A DNA stretch of 64,000 bases from JAIQFF01 sp963725615 (GTDB lineage Bacteria > Acidobacteriota > Terriglobia > Terriglobales > Acidobacteriaceae), in the NCBI GenBank assembly GCA_963725615.1, contig CAVRZO010000007.1, positions 1 through 64,000 of the forward strand. The letters run 5' to 3'. The notes under the pieces are model-generated. The model was not told the DNA's origin, made no database searches, and saw nothing but the letters and a program-made list of their open reading frames with translations. The position numbers and the translations under genes are program-made. Shown in pieces: positions 55,674-63,858 of the stretch. Positions within the stretch are counted from its first letter, which is position 1, and the number at the start of each line of letters is the position of its first letter.

Positions 55674-56129
55674 TTACTTGCCGTCGCTCGGATTAATTTT
55701 CATCGCCACCGTGGCAGTACTGCCTGCCGCCGAACTTGCTGCCGCAGATGCGGTAGCGGCGGATGCCGGCTTGGCCCCATCTGTCTTCGTCATGTCCTTC
55801 TGGATATCGACTTTGCCCTTGAAGTAAGCGCCCTCTTCAATCGCAACCCGCTGCGTGATGATATCGCCTACGGCGATGGCCGACTTGGTCAGTTCGGTGC
55901 GCTCAGAAGCGCGGATGTTGCCGTCGAGCTTGCCCTGGACGATCACGCCCTTGGCGTTTACATTGGCGCGAACCTGACCGTGAGGGCCAATGATCAAGCG
56001 GTTCCCGGAGAGCTCGATGCTGCCCTCCACCTGGCCATCCACGTAGAGGTCCTCGCTGCCTGAGAGTTCCCCTTTGATGATGACGGACTTGCCAATATGC
56101 GCAAATTCTGTCGTCTTCGGCGTCTCCAT
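55674..56129 (-). CDS. Bactofilin
   Basis: The 151-residue polymer-forming cytoskeletal protein has the bactofilin beta-helix core (about 10-105: FAHIGKSVIIKGELSGSEDL, YVDGQVEGSIELSGNRLIIG, GHVRAN-type repeats with KGVIVQGKLDGNIRASERTE). A short N-terminal tail and an Ala/Ser-rich C-terminal tail (ASAATASAAASSAAGS) flank it. Bactofilins form membrane-associated filaments that position cell-wall enzymes or other proteins. ATG at 56129 is preceded by AAGGAGG, which decides the start over an upstream in-frame ATG. Confidence 0.92.
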   Translation of the reverse strand: METPKTTEFAHIGKSVIIKGELSGSEDLYVDGQVEGSIELSGNRLIIGPHGQVRANVNAKGVIVQGKLDGNIRASERTELTKSAIAVGDIITQRVAIEEGAYFKGKVDIQKDMTKTDGAKPASAATASAAASSAAGSTATVAMKINPSDGK

Positions 56130-56423
56130 GATTTCGGCCTCCTTGGGCACATTTACCAAACTGGACGCGCACGGGAATCCCAGCTGCGATTTGCCAGGGC
56201 CAGAAATGCTAATTGAAAGGAAACCCCGCAACCCTTCGCGAACGCCATTCGTGCTTCATCGAACTATATCCCACAGCGATCACCGGGGCAACCTGCCAAA
56301 GGGCGAATCAGCATTCAAACCCGTTGCCTTTAGCGGTTCCGGAGTCGGCCCCGTTACACTTTTGTAGGGGACCATTTAGACAACATCGCGGCCTCGTTTT
56401 TCGTCTAATCTAGCAGGGGGCGC

Positions 56424-57338
56424 GTGCCTGATCCCATGAGACCGGTCCTGCTCAGGACGACCTTGTCAACGCTGCTGATGGCGCTTGCACTCCATGTGAG
56501 TCCGTGGAGTTTGGCGCAAGGGCTGCCTGCGGAAACGCCAAGTGAACTGGTGAGGCGCGCCGTCGCCAACGAAATCAGGAGCAACAATCAGGGTCCGAAA
56601 TACATGTGCCGCCAGCGCAAGGAAACGCCGGCCGGATCGCAGACCAAACTCATGGTGGAAACCCGCGACGCCATGGTTGGCATGGTGGTGGCCTACAACG
56701 ACCAGCCCCTCAGTCAGCAGCAACGTAGAGACGAATACGGACGCATCGAGCGCTTCGTAAACCAACCCGCAGAGCTGGAGCGTAAGCGCAGGCAGGAAAA
56801 GGAAAGCGCTGAGCGGGTCAATCTTATCCTCAAGGCGTTGCCCGATGCTTTCCTATACGAATACGACGGAACGGAAACAGGCCGGCCCGGTGTCGGGAAA
56901 TCCGGAGAGCAGCTTTTGCGGCTCAAGTTCCGGCCCAATCCCCGCTACGATCCGCCGTCGCATGTGGAGCAGGTCCTCACCGGCATGCAGGGCGTGGTCC
57001 TGGTGGATGCCGAAAAACAGCGGATTGCCAGAATCGATGGCACTCTTTTCAAGGAGGTAGGCTTCGGATGGGGCATCCTCGGCCATCTCGATCGTGGAGG
57101 TCATTTCCAGGTCGATCAGGCTGACGTCAACGACGGCAACTGGAGCATCGCTCGTATGGACCTGACTTTCACCGGCAAGATTCTTCTGTTCAAGAGTATT
57201 GATATCAAGTCAACCGAGATCTACGCTGATTTTCGCCCCGTGCCAGCGGACCTGACGTTTGCCCAGGGCATCGAATTGCTGAAACAACAGCAGGCGGCTA
57301 TTGCTCAGAATGGAGCGTCCTGTTGCAGCAGCAAGTAG
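56424..57338 (+). CDS. Exported hypothetical protein of acidobacterial type
   Basis: The 304-residue product has a signal peptide (TTLSTLLMALALHVSPWSLA). A charged helical region follows (SQQQRRDEYGRIERFVNQPA, LERKRRQEKESAERVNLILK), then a beta-rich domain (RLKFRPNPRYDPPSHVEQVL, GILGHLDRGGHFQVDQADVN). The last part resembles outer-membrane lipoprotein-sorting (LolA/LolB-like) sheets in layout only. It ends CCSSK. I recall similar uncharacterised proteins in acidobacteria but cannot name a family. Its stop lies one base before a family A element. It is divergent from bactofilin, with 294 bases between the starts and no clear motif seen there. Confidence 0.7.
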   Translation: MPDPMRPVLLRTTLSTLLMALALHVSPWSLAQGLPAETPSELVRRAVANEIRSNNQGPKYMCRQRKETPAGSQTKLMVETRDAMVGMVVAYNDQPLSQQQRRDEYGRIERFVNQPAELERKRRQEKESAERVNLILKALPDAFLYEYDGTETGRPGVGKSGEQLLRLKFRPNPRYDPPSHVEQVLTGMQGVVLVDAEKQRIARIDGTLFKEVGFGWGILGHLDRGGHFQVDQADVNDGNWSIARMDLTFTGKILLFKSIDIKSTEIYADFRPVPADLTFAQGIELLKQQQAAIAQNGASCCSSK

Positions 57339-57339
57339 C

Positions 57340-57480
57340 GTGTGGGGCGGACACTCTTGTCCGCCGGGTTTGACGTTGATTTTGTCTTTGGTTTTGCAAT
57401 CGTTGCCTGGCTGCGAAGTGGAATTTTGCCACACGCAAATTCCAAGTCAAAGGCGGCGGGCGAGGGCGCCCGCCCTACAT
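57340..57480. repeat. REPIN-like element (family A)
   Basis: This 141-base copy of the 49690 element starts gtgtggggcggacactcttg and ends in an imperfect reverse complement (ggcgggcgagggcgcccgcc). It lies between two convergent genes, immediately after a stop codon. Confidence 0.7.
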
Positions 57481-57484
57481 GGGG

Positions 57485-58588
57485 TCAGAAAGTTTCTTTT
57501 CTCACGGCGAGCTTCTCGATCAAATCTTCACGAACCCGGTAACCCGTCCCGGGCTCATCGCTCACCGTAATCGTTCCCTGCGGGCTTACTTCGACCTCGG
57601 GTTCGATGATGTCTTCCGCCCAGTAGCGTTTCGAGGCAGACACATCACCGGGCAGGCGGAAATTCTGCAAAGTGGAGAGCGCGATATTGTGGGCGCGGCC
57701 CACACCGGTTTCGAGCATTCCTCCGCACCATACCGGGACGTTGTTGTCCTGGCACACGTCGTGCACTTTTCTGGCTTCGCTGAACCCGCCCACCCGGCCG
57801 ACTTTGATATTCACGATGCGGCAGGCGCCGGTTTCAACCGCCGTCGCCGCGTCGCGCGCGTGGCGGATGGACTCGTCCAGACAGATGGCGGTTTTCAGTT
57901 CGCGCTGCAGCCGGGCGTGATAGTAGATGTCGTCATTCCACAGCGGCTGCTCGATCATGAGCAGCTCGAAGCGATCAAATTTGCGCAGGTGTTCAACCTC
58001 ATCGAGCTGATAGGCAGAGTTGGCATCGCAGCTCAACAGAATGCCGGGCCAGCGCGAACGAATCCGTTCCAGCACATCGATGTCCCAGCCCGGCTTCACC
58101 TTCACCTTGATGCGTCGGTAGCCGGCGGCAAGTTCGGTCTCGATCTTGTCCAGCAGCTGTTCGATCGAATCCTGAATGCCGATGGAGACGCCGCACTGGA
58201 TCTCGCGAGTCGTGCCTCCGAGCAGCTTCCATAGTGGCTGCTGCTTCTGTTTGGCCTCCGCATCCCAGGCGGCATTTTCGATTGCCGCCTTGGCCATGCG
58301 GTGGCCGCGCACTCTGGCCATCAGCCCGGCAACTTCGTGGGCGGCGCTCAGGGGGCGTCCCAATACCGCCGGCGCCAGGTATTCCTTGATGGTTGCCCAG
58401 GCAGTCTCAATCCACTCCGAACTGTAAAACGGATCTTCACCGGCGACACATTCTCCCCAGCCCTCGACGCCCTCGCAACTGGCCGTAAGCAGCAGGATGC
58501 GGCGGCTATAGACACGGCCAAAACTCGTCTCGAAAAAGTGGACCAGCGGCATTCGAATTTCGCGCAGCGTAATGGTTTCAATTTTCAT
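57485..58588 (-). CDS. menC: o-Succinylbenzoate synthase / N-acylamino acid racemase (enolase superfamily)
   Basis: The 367-residue enzyme of the muconate-lactonising subgroup has the general-base motif RIKVKVKPGWD (Lys-x-Lys), metal ligands in LSCDANSAY, MIEQPLW and CLDESIRHA, and the second base Lys in VNIKVGRVGG. MenC dehydrates SHCHC to o-succinylbenzoate in menaquinone synthesis. Close homologues racemise N-succinyl or N-acyl amino acids (NSAR), and sequence alone does not separate them. The neighbouring GNAT gene (6 bases upstream, same strand) and the lack of other men genes favour NSAR. The symbol menC is by family only. Confidence 0.82.
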   Translation of the reverse strand: MKIETITLREIRMPLVHFFETSFGRVYSRRILLLTASCEGVEGWGECVAGEDPFYSSEWIETAWATIKEYLAPAVLGRPLSAAHEVAGLMARVRGHRMAKAAIENAAWDAEAKQKQQPLWKLLGGTTREIQCGVSIGIQDSIEQLLDKIETELAAGYRRIKVKVKPGWDIDVLERIRSRWPGILLSCDANSAYQLDEVEHLRKFDRFELLMIEQPLWNDDIYYHARLQRELKTAICLDESIRHARDAATAVETGACRIVNIKVGRVGGFSEARKVHDVCQDNNVPVWCGGMLETGVGRAHNIALSTLQNFRLPGDVSASKRYWAEDIIEPEVEVSPQGTITVSDEPGTGYRVREDLIEKLAVRKETF

Positions 58589-58594
58589 TGGAGC

Positions 58595-59347
58595 TCAAGC
58601 AGGATACATCCATGTTTCGTTCCACCGCCCCAGCAGGAATTTGCCAGCCCCCTGCTGGTCGCGTTCATAGCCCAGCACCGCCAGTCCGTCCGAAAACGCC
58701 TGCAGGAAATCCTTTCGGTTGCATTCCTGTACTTCCTGGGCGCGCCCCCGCGTCGCCGGAGCAGCCTTCCATCCGTAGATTTCGGCCGGAACCGAAATTG
58801 TTTTCAGGGTCTCGAACTCCGGCTTTCGATCGCCACCCAGCAGACTCTCCACCCGATTCGACTTCAGCCACCACTCCGCCACCAGACGATCGGAAGGCAG
58901 GCCGCCCTGCAGAGGCGATGACGTGATTCCATACTGATTGACGTGATAGCGGCGAGCGATGGCTCCCAGGCGTTCGATGTTCAAATAGGCATTCTTGATT
59001 TCCAGCGGATCAAACGTCCACTCGATCAATTCAAATCCCCGGGCCAGCGCGTCCTCTCGCTGAAAGAGCTTGATTTGACGCCCCAGGCCGGCATTGCGGT
59101 ACTGACTCCGCACCGCCAGCATTTGCGAATGGAGATAAGAATGTCCGCCCCGCGAACCCGGCACAGACAATGCGAAGGCTACGATGTTCCCCTCGTCAAA
59201 GGCGCCGATGACCTGACCACCAATTTTCTCTGCCACCACAAACATGCGCAGCGGCACCAGTTCGACGTCGGCGAAATTCCAAACTTCTTTTTGCAGGGTA
59301 ACGCAGGCAGACATTTCATCCAGGTTATGGCACTTGCGGATCACCAT
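58595..59347 (-). CDS. GNAT-family N-acyltransferase
   Basis: The 250-residue protein has a GNAT domain: VELVPLRMFVVAEKIGGQVI (strands 2-3), YLHSQMLAVRSQYRNAGLGR (strand 4 and the acyl-CoA pyrophosphate loop, Arg/Gln-x-x-Gly-x-Gly) and FELIEWTFDPLEIKNAYLNI. Its likely substrate is an amino acid, with succinyl- or acetyl-CoA as donor, because NSAR/menC-type genes next to GNAT genes are known from the Geobacillus D- to L-amino acid conversion route (NSAR, succinyltransferase, desuccinylase). The third enzyme is not seen nearby. The gene follows mazG by 12 bases. Confidence 0.78.
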   Translation of the reverse strand: MVIRKCHNLDEMSACVTLQKEVWNFADVELVPLRMFVVAEKIGGQVIGAFDEGNIVAFALSVPGSRGGHSYLHSQMLAVRSQYRNAGLGRQIKLFQREDALARGFELIEWTFDPLEIKNAYLNIERLGAIARRYHVNQYGITSSPLQGGLPSDRLVAEWWLKSNRVESLLGGDRKPEFETLKTISVPAEIYGWKAAPATRGRAQEVQECNRKDFLQAFSDGLAVLGYERDQQGAGKFLLGRWNETWMYPA

Positions 59348-59359
59348 CTGCGCTCTCGC

Positions 59360-60271
59360 TCATCCCGCCTCGCGCTCGCTGTCCTGCCCGTTTTCTTTCA
59401 ACTGAATCTTCGCCTGCTGCCACAAAGACTCCAGCTCGGTCATGGATGCCTGCTCCGGCTTGCGTCCGGAAGTGCGCAACTGCGCCTCAATCCATTGAAA
59501 CCTGCGCTTGAATTTTCGGTTGGTCTTTCTCAGCGCCGACTCCGGATCGAGCGACAGATAACGTGCAATGTTCACCAGCACAAAGAAGAGATCTCCCACT
59601 TCCTCTTCCAGATGTTGCCGGAGAGCTTCGGGGACTTGCTGTCCGCCGGAGCCCGCCAAGCCGCGGCCCTGCGGTCGCGGACCCGGCGCCGGGAATTCTT
59701 CCAGACCCTGCTGCAGTTCCGCCGTTTCCTCCCGCAGCTTTTCAAACAGACCATCCACGTTGGGCCAGTCGAAACCGACTTGCGCCGCCCGCGAACTGAG
59801 CTTGTACGCTTCCATCAAAGCCGGCATCGCCGTGGAAACGCCCGCCAGCACGGACTCGGAGGGGGCTGAATTCTTATCGCTCGCACTTTTCTTCTTTTCC
59901 TCGGCTTTCAATGCCTGCCAGTTTCGCAGCACCTCGGATGAAGTCTCAGCCTTCACATCTCCGAACACATGCGGGTGCCGGTCCACCAATTTTGTGCTGA
60001 GGCGATCCAGGACTTCGTCGATCGAGAACGTGCCCTGGTCCTTGGCCATCTGGGCGTAAAACAAAACCTGGAGCAGCAAATCGCCCAGTTCGCCGGGGAG
60101 CTCGTCCCAATCGCGGTTGTCAATGGCTTCCAGAACTTCGTAAGTTTCTTCAAGAGTGTAGGGCTTGATCGAATCGAAGGTCTGTTCCCGGTCCCAGGGG
60201 CATCCACCCGGACCACGCAGCCGGGCCATGATCGAAACGGCGCGTTCGAAGCGTTCTCCAGTGGTTGGCAT
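59360..60271 (-). CDS. mazG: Nucleoside triphosphate pyrophosphohydrolase MazG
   Basis: The 303-residue protein has two MazG domains. The first carries CPWDREQTFDSIKPYTLEET and ELPGELGDLLLQVLFYAQMA (the ExxE...ExxD metal site). The second has LFEKLREETAELQQGLEEF and LEEEVGDLFFVLVNIARYL. It hydrolyses NTPs to NMP and pyrophosphate, removing non-canonical nucleotides. An insert of low complexity (PAPGPRPQGRGLAGSGGQQ) sits in the second domain. ATG at 60271 begins the family sequence; the frame extends to 60427 without it. It heads a likely operon with the GNAT and menC-type genes. Confidence 0.92.
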   Translation of the reverse strand: MPTTGERFERAVSIMARLRGPGGCPWDREQTFDSIKPYTLEETYEVLEAIDNRDWDELPGELGDLLLQVLFYAQMAKDQGTFSIDEVLDRLSTKLVDRHPHVFGDVKAETSSEVLRNWQALKAEEKKKSASDKNSAPSESVLAGVSTAMPALMEAYKLSSRAAQVGFDWPNVDGLFEKLREETAELQQGLEEFPAPGPRPQGRGLAGSGGQQVPEALRQHLEEEVGDLFFVLVNIARYLSLDPESALRKTNRKFKRRFQWIEAQLRTSGRKPEQASMTELESLWQQAKIQLKENGQDSEREAG

Positions 60272-60695
60272 GCGGCCCAAACACTGTAAACGACAGGGAT
60301 GTGAATGAGCAATGAATGCGACACGCCGGTACAAACCACGTGGGGACAGCCGTCTCGGCTGTCCGGTCGAGCGAAGCTCGACAATTCTTTGGACCGGTAC
60401 GTCATTCTTAGCTCTTCGCAGCGCCAAGCGGACAATTCACCGCCAAGTGCGGCAGCACCCGCAAAGCTCATAGGGGTCCTCTCGACTCAGCTCAGGATGA
60501 CAGACCAGCCAAAAAAGCTTGATTAACTGGCTTTCCTGCAATGACTTACGCTTGTTTATCAAAGTATCATTACAACTTACGAAAAGTTAATACGGCCTTG
60601 CCGCGTGGTTACCCCTCTAACCGATGTTATCTTTTCCCAATCCGTAAACCCGGGCAAGCTATCCTACAAACGTATCGTCCGGTCCTGATATCGAA
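60272..60695. other. Divergent region between mazG and glpD, with repeat fragments
   Basis: This 424-base region holds a family C half element (60336-60382) and a ggtcctctcgactcagctca phrase near 60475. A clearly AT-rich patch follows (about 60535-60600: tttatcaaagtatcattaca, acgaaaagttaatacgg) and is the most likely glpD promoter region. No confident -35/-10 pair is assigned and no gene is seen. Confidence 0.4.
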
Positions 60696-62339
60696 ATGAA
60701 CTACGCTCCCCCAATCCGGCAGCCGCTCGAAGGCGAGCGATTCCAGGTCATCGTCATTGGCGGCGGGATCAACGGCGTCGCTATCGCCCGGGAGTGCGCT
60801 CGCGCCGGCCGCCGCACCCTGCTGGTCGAGCAACACGACTTTGCCGCCGGCACGACCAGCCGCGCCACGCGCATCATCCACGGCGGGCTGCGCTACCTGG
60901 AGCACGCCGAGCTCGGACTAGTCCGCGAGTCTCTGCTCGAACGCCGGCGCCTGCTGCAGGAGCGCCCGCACCTGGTGCATCCCATACATTTTCTGCTGGC
61001 GCTCGACCAGAACAGCGGACGCAGCGCATTCACTATACGCATCGGCCTGTGGCTGTATCGCCGCCTGGGCGGAGGCAGATTGCAGGAGGGATCAAGCCTC
61101 AAGGACCAGAAAAAGCTGGAGCGCCTGCTCGACTCCGGCCGGCGCTGGTCGGTTTTCAGCTACGAGGATGCGCAGTGCGAGTTCCCCGAGCGCCTGGTAG
61201 CGGAGTGGCTGGTCGAGGCCATGGAGGCTGGCGCCGTGGCCCGCAATCACACCCAGGTACTTGCCGTGGACGTCCGCCATCGGCGCGTGGCCGGCGTTCT
61301 GTTACGAGATCAGTTGAGCGGGAAAGAGGAGCGCGTCGAAGCCACCTGGATCATCAATGCCACCGGCCCCTGGGCGGACCGGCTGTGCCAGCGCTCCCGC
61401 ATCGAGACTTCGCACCCCATGGTTGGCGGAATTCGCGGCTCGCATATCGTGCTGCCCCGCTTCGCGGGCGCGCCGGATGCAGCGGTGTACACCGAAGCCC
61501 TGGACAAACGTCCGATTTTTGTTATTCCCTGGAATGAACAGGTACTGGTGGGCACCACCGAGGTCGCGGACCAGGGGGATCCGGGCAAGGTCCAGCCCTC
61601 GCCCGAAGAGATCGACTACCTGATGCGCTCCTTCGTCCATCTGTTTCCGCAGGTCAAGCTCTCGGCAGCAGATATCCGTTACAGCTTTGCCGGGGTTCGG
61701 CCTCTGCCTTTTGCGCCCAAGGAAAACGCTGGGGCCGTGACCCGCAGACACTTCCTGCACGATCACGCCCAGGACGGCGCCGAGCACATGATTTCGGTCA
61801 TTGGCGGCAAGCTGACAACCGCTGCAGAATTGGCCCGTCAGTGTGCAGCCAAAATCGGAGTGCCGTCAAAGTCTTCGAACACGATCGCCATCGCCTCGGC
61901 AGAGAGCGCAGCCCTGCTGCTCGACCAATGGGTGATTGAGATCGGCGACGGGGGAAGCGTCAGTGCAGACACGGCGCGCGGCATTGTCGAATGGCATGGC
62001 AAGCGCGCCCTGGATATCTCGAATATGGCGCGGCGCAGCCCGGACCTGCGCGCCCCGCTTTGTTCCCACAGCGAACACATTGTTGCCGAAGCGGTCGATG
62101 CCTTTGCCGGAGAGTGTGCAGCCACGCTGGGCGATGTGCTGCTGCGGCGGGTACCGGTTGCGCTCGGCGCCTGCTGGTCTCCGGCCTGCAGCCGGGAAGC
62201 TGCTGCCCGCATTGGTGCCGTCATGGGATGGGACGAGTCGCAATCCGCGGCGCAACTGGAAGCCTTCGAAATCGAGCGCGCCAGCTTTCTGCGCAAGGCG
62301 GCGCGGTTGAACACCCCCATTGAGGCCGCCGCCGACTAG
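60696..62339 (+). CDS. glpD: Glycerol-3-phosphate dehydrogenase (aerobic, FAD-dependent)
   Basis: The 547-residue membrane-associated flavoenzyme oxidises glycerol-3-phosphate to dihydroxyacetone phosphate, passing electrons to quinone. The FAD motif VIVIGGGINGVAIARECARA, ATRIIHGGLRYLEHAELGLV and RESLLERRRLLQERPHLVHP are typical. IINATGPWADRL, VGTTEVADQGDP, FAGVRPLPFAPKENAGAVTR, HMISVIGGKLTTAAELARQC and the C-terminal helical domain complete it. Length is normal. A glycerophosphodiesterase gene lies convergently 145 bases away, supplying its substrate. Confidence 0.95.
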   Translation: MNYAPPIRQPLEGERFQVIVIGGGINGVAIARECARAGRRTLLVEQHDFAAGTTSRATRIIHGGLRYLEHAELGLVRESLLERRRLLQERPHLVHPIHFLLALDQNSGRSAFTIRIGLWLYRRLGGGRLQEGSSLKDQKKLERLLDSGRRWSVFSYEDAQCEFPERLVAEWLVEAMEAGAVARNHTQVLAVDVRHRRVAGVLLRDQLSGKEERVEATWIINATGPWADRLCQRSRIETSHPMVGGIRGSHIVLPRFAGAPDAAVYTEALDKRPIFVIPWNEQVLVGTTEVADQGDPGKVQPSPEEIDYLMRSFVHLFPQVKLSAADIRYSFAGVRPLPFAPKENAGAVTRRHFLHDHAQDGAEHMISVIGGKLTTAAELARQCAAKIGVPSKSSNTIAIASAESAALLLDQWVIEIGDGGSVSADTARGIVEWHGKRALDISNMARRSPDLRAPLCSHSEHIVAEAVDAFAGECAATLGDVLLRRVPVALGACWSPACSREAAARIGAVMGWDESQSAAQLEAFEIERASFLRKAARLNTPIEAAAD

Positions 62340-62349
62340 CGGGCACGAA

Positions 62350-62472
62350 CCATGTGGGGACAGCCGCCCTCGGCTGTCCGAGCGGAGCAACGCTCCGCTA
62401 GATGTTTCCCGCCCAAAAACACAGTCGAGCTGCGCTCGACTTGGACAGCCGAGGGCGGCTGTCCCCACGTGG
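62350..62472. repeat. REPIN-like element (family C), near-perfect arms
   Basis: The 123-base element has about 30-base nearly identical inverted arms (ccatgtggggacagccgccc continuing to tcggctgtcc) around an inner gtcgagctgcgctcgac palindrome, between convergent glpD and phosphodiesterase genes. Other copies are at 54741-54857 and, half, at 60336-60382. Confidence 0.75.
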
Positions 62473-62483
62473 CTCGTGGTGCT

Positions 62484-63134
62484 TTATCGCAGCGTAGCCA
62501 CCAGCAATTTAGTTTCGTCGGAGATAATCCCATCCACTCCCCACGCGGCCAGACGCCGCATGGTTTCCGGATCATTCACCGTCCAGACGAAAATTCTTAG
62601 GCCGGCGTGCTGCACGTCTTGCACGAGTAACTGGTCCACCAGCGACTGGTGAGGGATCACGTAGTCGACAGGCAGCTCGCGCCAGCGGGCAAGTTGAGCC
62701 GGCGTCTCGCAGATGATCCCGATCGAGACCGAGGCGTTGCGGGCTTCCAAATCCATGACGACGTCGGGAATAAAGGAAGAGACGACATAACCCCTTCTCG
62801 GCGGAAATTCGCCCAACGCAGTCAGCACCTTCGATTCCAGATCTCTTACTTTGAGCTCGATGTTGAGGAAGGAGCGTCCGCCATAGCGCTCGATCACGTC
62901 AGTGAGCCGGGGCAATTGGGGCAAGCGCTTGGCCTGTGAGCGTGCGATCGCGAGCTTGCCGACTTTGGGGTCGTGGCAAACCACGGCGGTCCCGCAAGCC
63001 GCCAGGCGAACGTCGAACTCAAAACCGTCGCAGCCATGCTCGAGTGCGAGATCGAACGAGGCAAAACTATTCTCTGGGATCCCGGTAGACGCACGTGCCC
63101 CGCGATGGCCAAGCAGGAGGGGGAAGCGGACCAT
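62484..63134 (-). CDS. Glycerophosphodiester phosphodiesterase
   Basis: The 216-residue TIM-barrel enzyme hydrolyses glycerophosphodiesters to glycerol-3-phosphate and an alcohol. Catalytic and metal residues are visible in LLGHRGARASTGIPENSFAS (His, Glu), CDGFEFDVRLAACGTAVVCH followed by DPKVG (Glu/Asp and His) and LNIELKVRD. It is short and lacks a signal peptide, hence cytosolic (UgpQ type). It is convergent with glpD, which uses its product. Confidence 0.9.
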   Translation of the reverse strand: MVRFPLLLGHRGARASTGIPENSFASFDLALEHGCDGFEFDVRLAACGTAVVCHDPKVGKLAIARSQAKRLPQLPRLTDVIERYGGRSFLNIELKVRDLESKVLTALGEFPPRRGYVVSSFIPDVVMDLEARNASVSIGIICETPAQLARWRELPVDYVIPHQSLVDQLLVQDVQHAGLRIFVWTVNDPETMRRLAAWGVDGIISDETKLLVATLR

Positions 63135-63193
63135 GATGCATTGTACTTATGAATCGATTTAGGGGCTGTGAATTACGCGGTCAACAAACCAAA

Positions 63194-63502
63194 TTAGTCC
63201 AAGTCGAAATCCCGGATCGGTTTTCCCGTGTCCGGAGACTCTTTGGCCTTCTTGACCGCCTCCTGGAATTTCTTCTCCAGCAGGCTGGAGGCGTTCTTCT
63301 GGGCTTCCACCGATTGCCGGAAGATGGAATCCCGGCGGGTGTCCTGCTCCTTCATGGCCCGGGCGGCTTCTTCGATGTCGGCGAACATCCGGGGCTTGAC
63401 CGCGGCGGTGTGAGCGATAACTCCCTGGATTTCTGCGTCCACCTTAAGGACGGCGTTGCAGCAGGGGCAGGTTACCTCGAACGGGGGGACGTTCTTCGGC
63501 AT
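63194..63502 (-). CDS. Small zinc-ribbon hypothetical protein
   Basis: The 102-residue product starts MPKNVPPFEVTCPCCNAVLK; the single CPCC knuckle looks like half a zinc ribbon. A charged helical remainder follows (FADIEEAARAMKEQDTRRDS, LLEKKFQEAVKKAKESPDTG), probably a coiled coil. Acidic C-terminus. The start at 63502 is chosen as the first Met before the Cys motif; 63520 is possible. It lies 23 bases downstream of a small membrane-protein gene on the same strand. Function unknown. Confidence 0.7.
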   Translation of the reverse strand: MPKNVPPFEVTCPCCNAVLKVDAEIQGVIAHTAAVKPRMFADIEEAARAMKEQDTRRDSIFRQSVEAQKNASSLLEKKFQEAVKKAKESPDTGKPIRDFDLD

Positions 63503-63525
63503 GACCGAATCATACCGCAAAATCC

Positions 63526-63858
63526 CTAGTCATGACGCTGCAGCTTGATGGGGAAAATCTTGAACAGGGTAAGCATCTCCCATCCCAGCAGAACGATAGA
63601 GACAATCACCACCATGATGGCAATGGTCTCCCCGAAATTCAGGCGGTTGCGGTTGGGCTCGAAGCGCCGCGCCACCAGCCCCAGAATGTTGAGCGTGGCG
63701 AAGCCGAATACCAGCGCCCACAGGATGTTAAATATGTCCCCTTTTTTGGTGAAATCCGCGAGCAAGAGCAATGCCAGGAATTGAAAACGGAAGGCATAGC
63801 CTAGCCGGGTCAGGGGTTCGGGGAGGGAGGCCAGCAGCGAGGTCAGGGACACGGGCAT
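63526..63858 (-). CDS. Small membrane protein, unknown function
   Basis: The 110-residue protein has two or three membrane helices (FRFQFLALLLLADF, IFNILWALVFGFATLNILGL, ETIAIMVVIVSIVLLGWEML) joined by short charged loops (ARRFEPNRNRLNFG). No family is recognised. It probably forms an operon with the zinc-ribbon protein gene 23 bases downstream. Upstream (63859-64000) the sequence has a short run of ggcaatt direct repeats (63952-63977) and no recognisable gene. Confidence 0.65.
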   Translation of the reverse strand: MPVSLTSLLASLPEPLTRLGYAFRFQFLALLLLADFTKKGDIFNILWALVFGFATLNILGLVARRFEPNRNRLNFGETIAIMVVIVSIVLLGWEMLTLFKIFPIKLQRHD

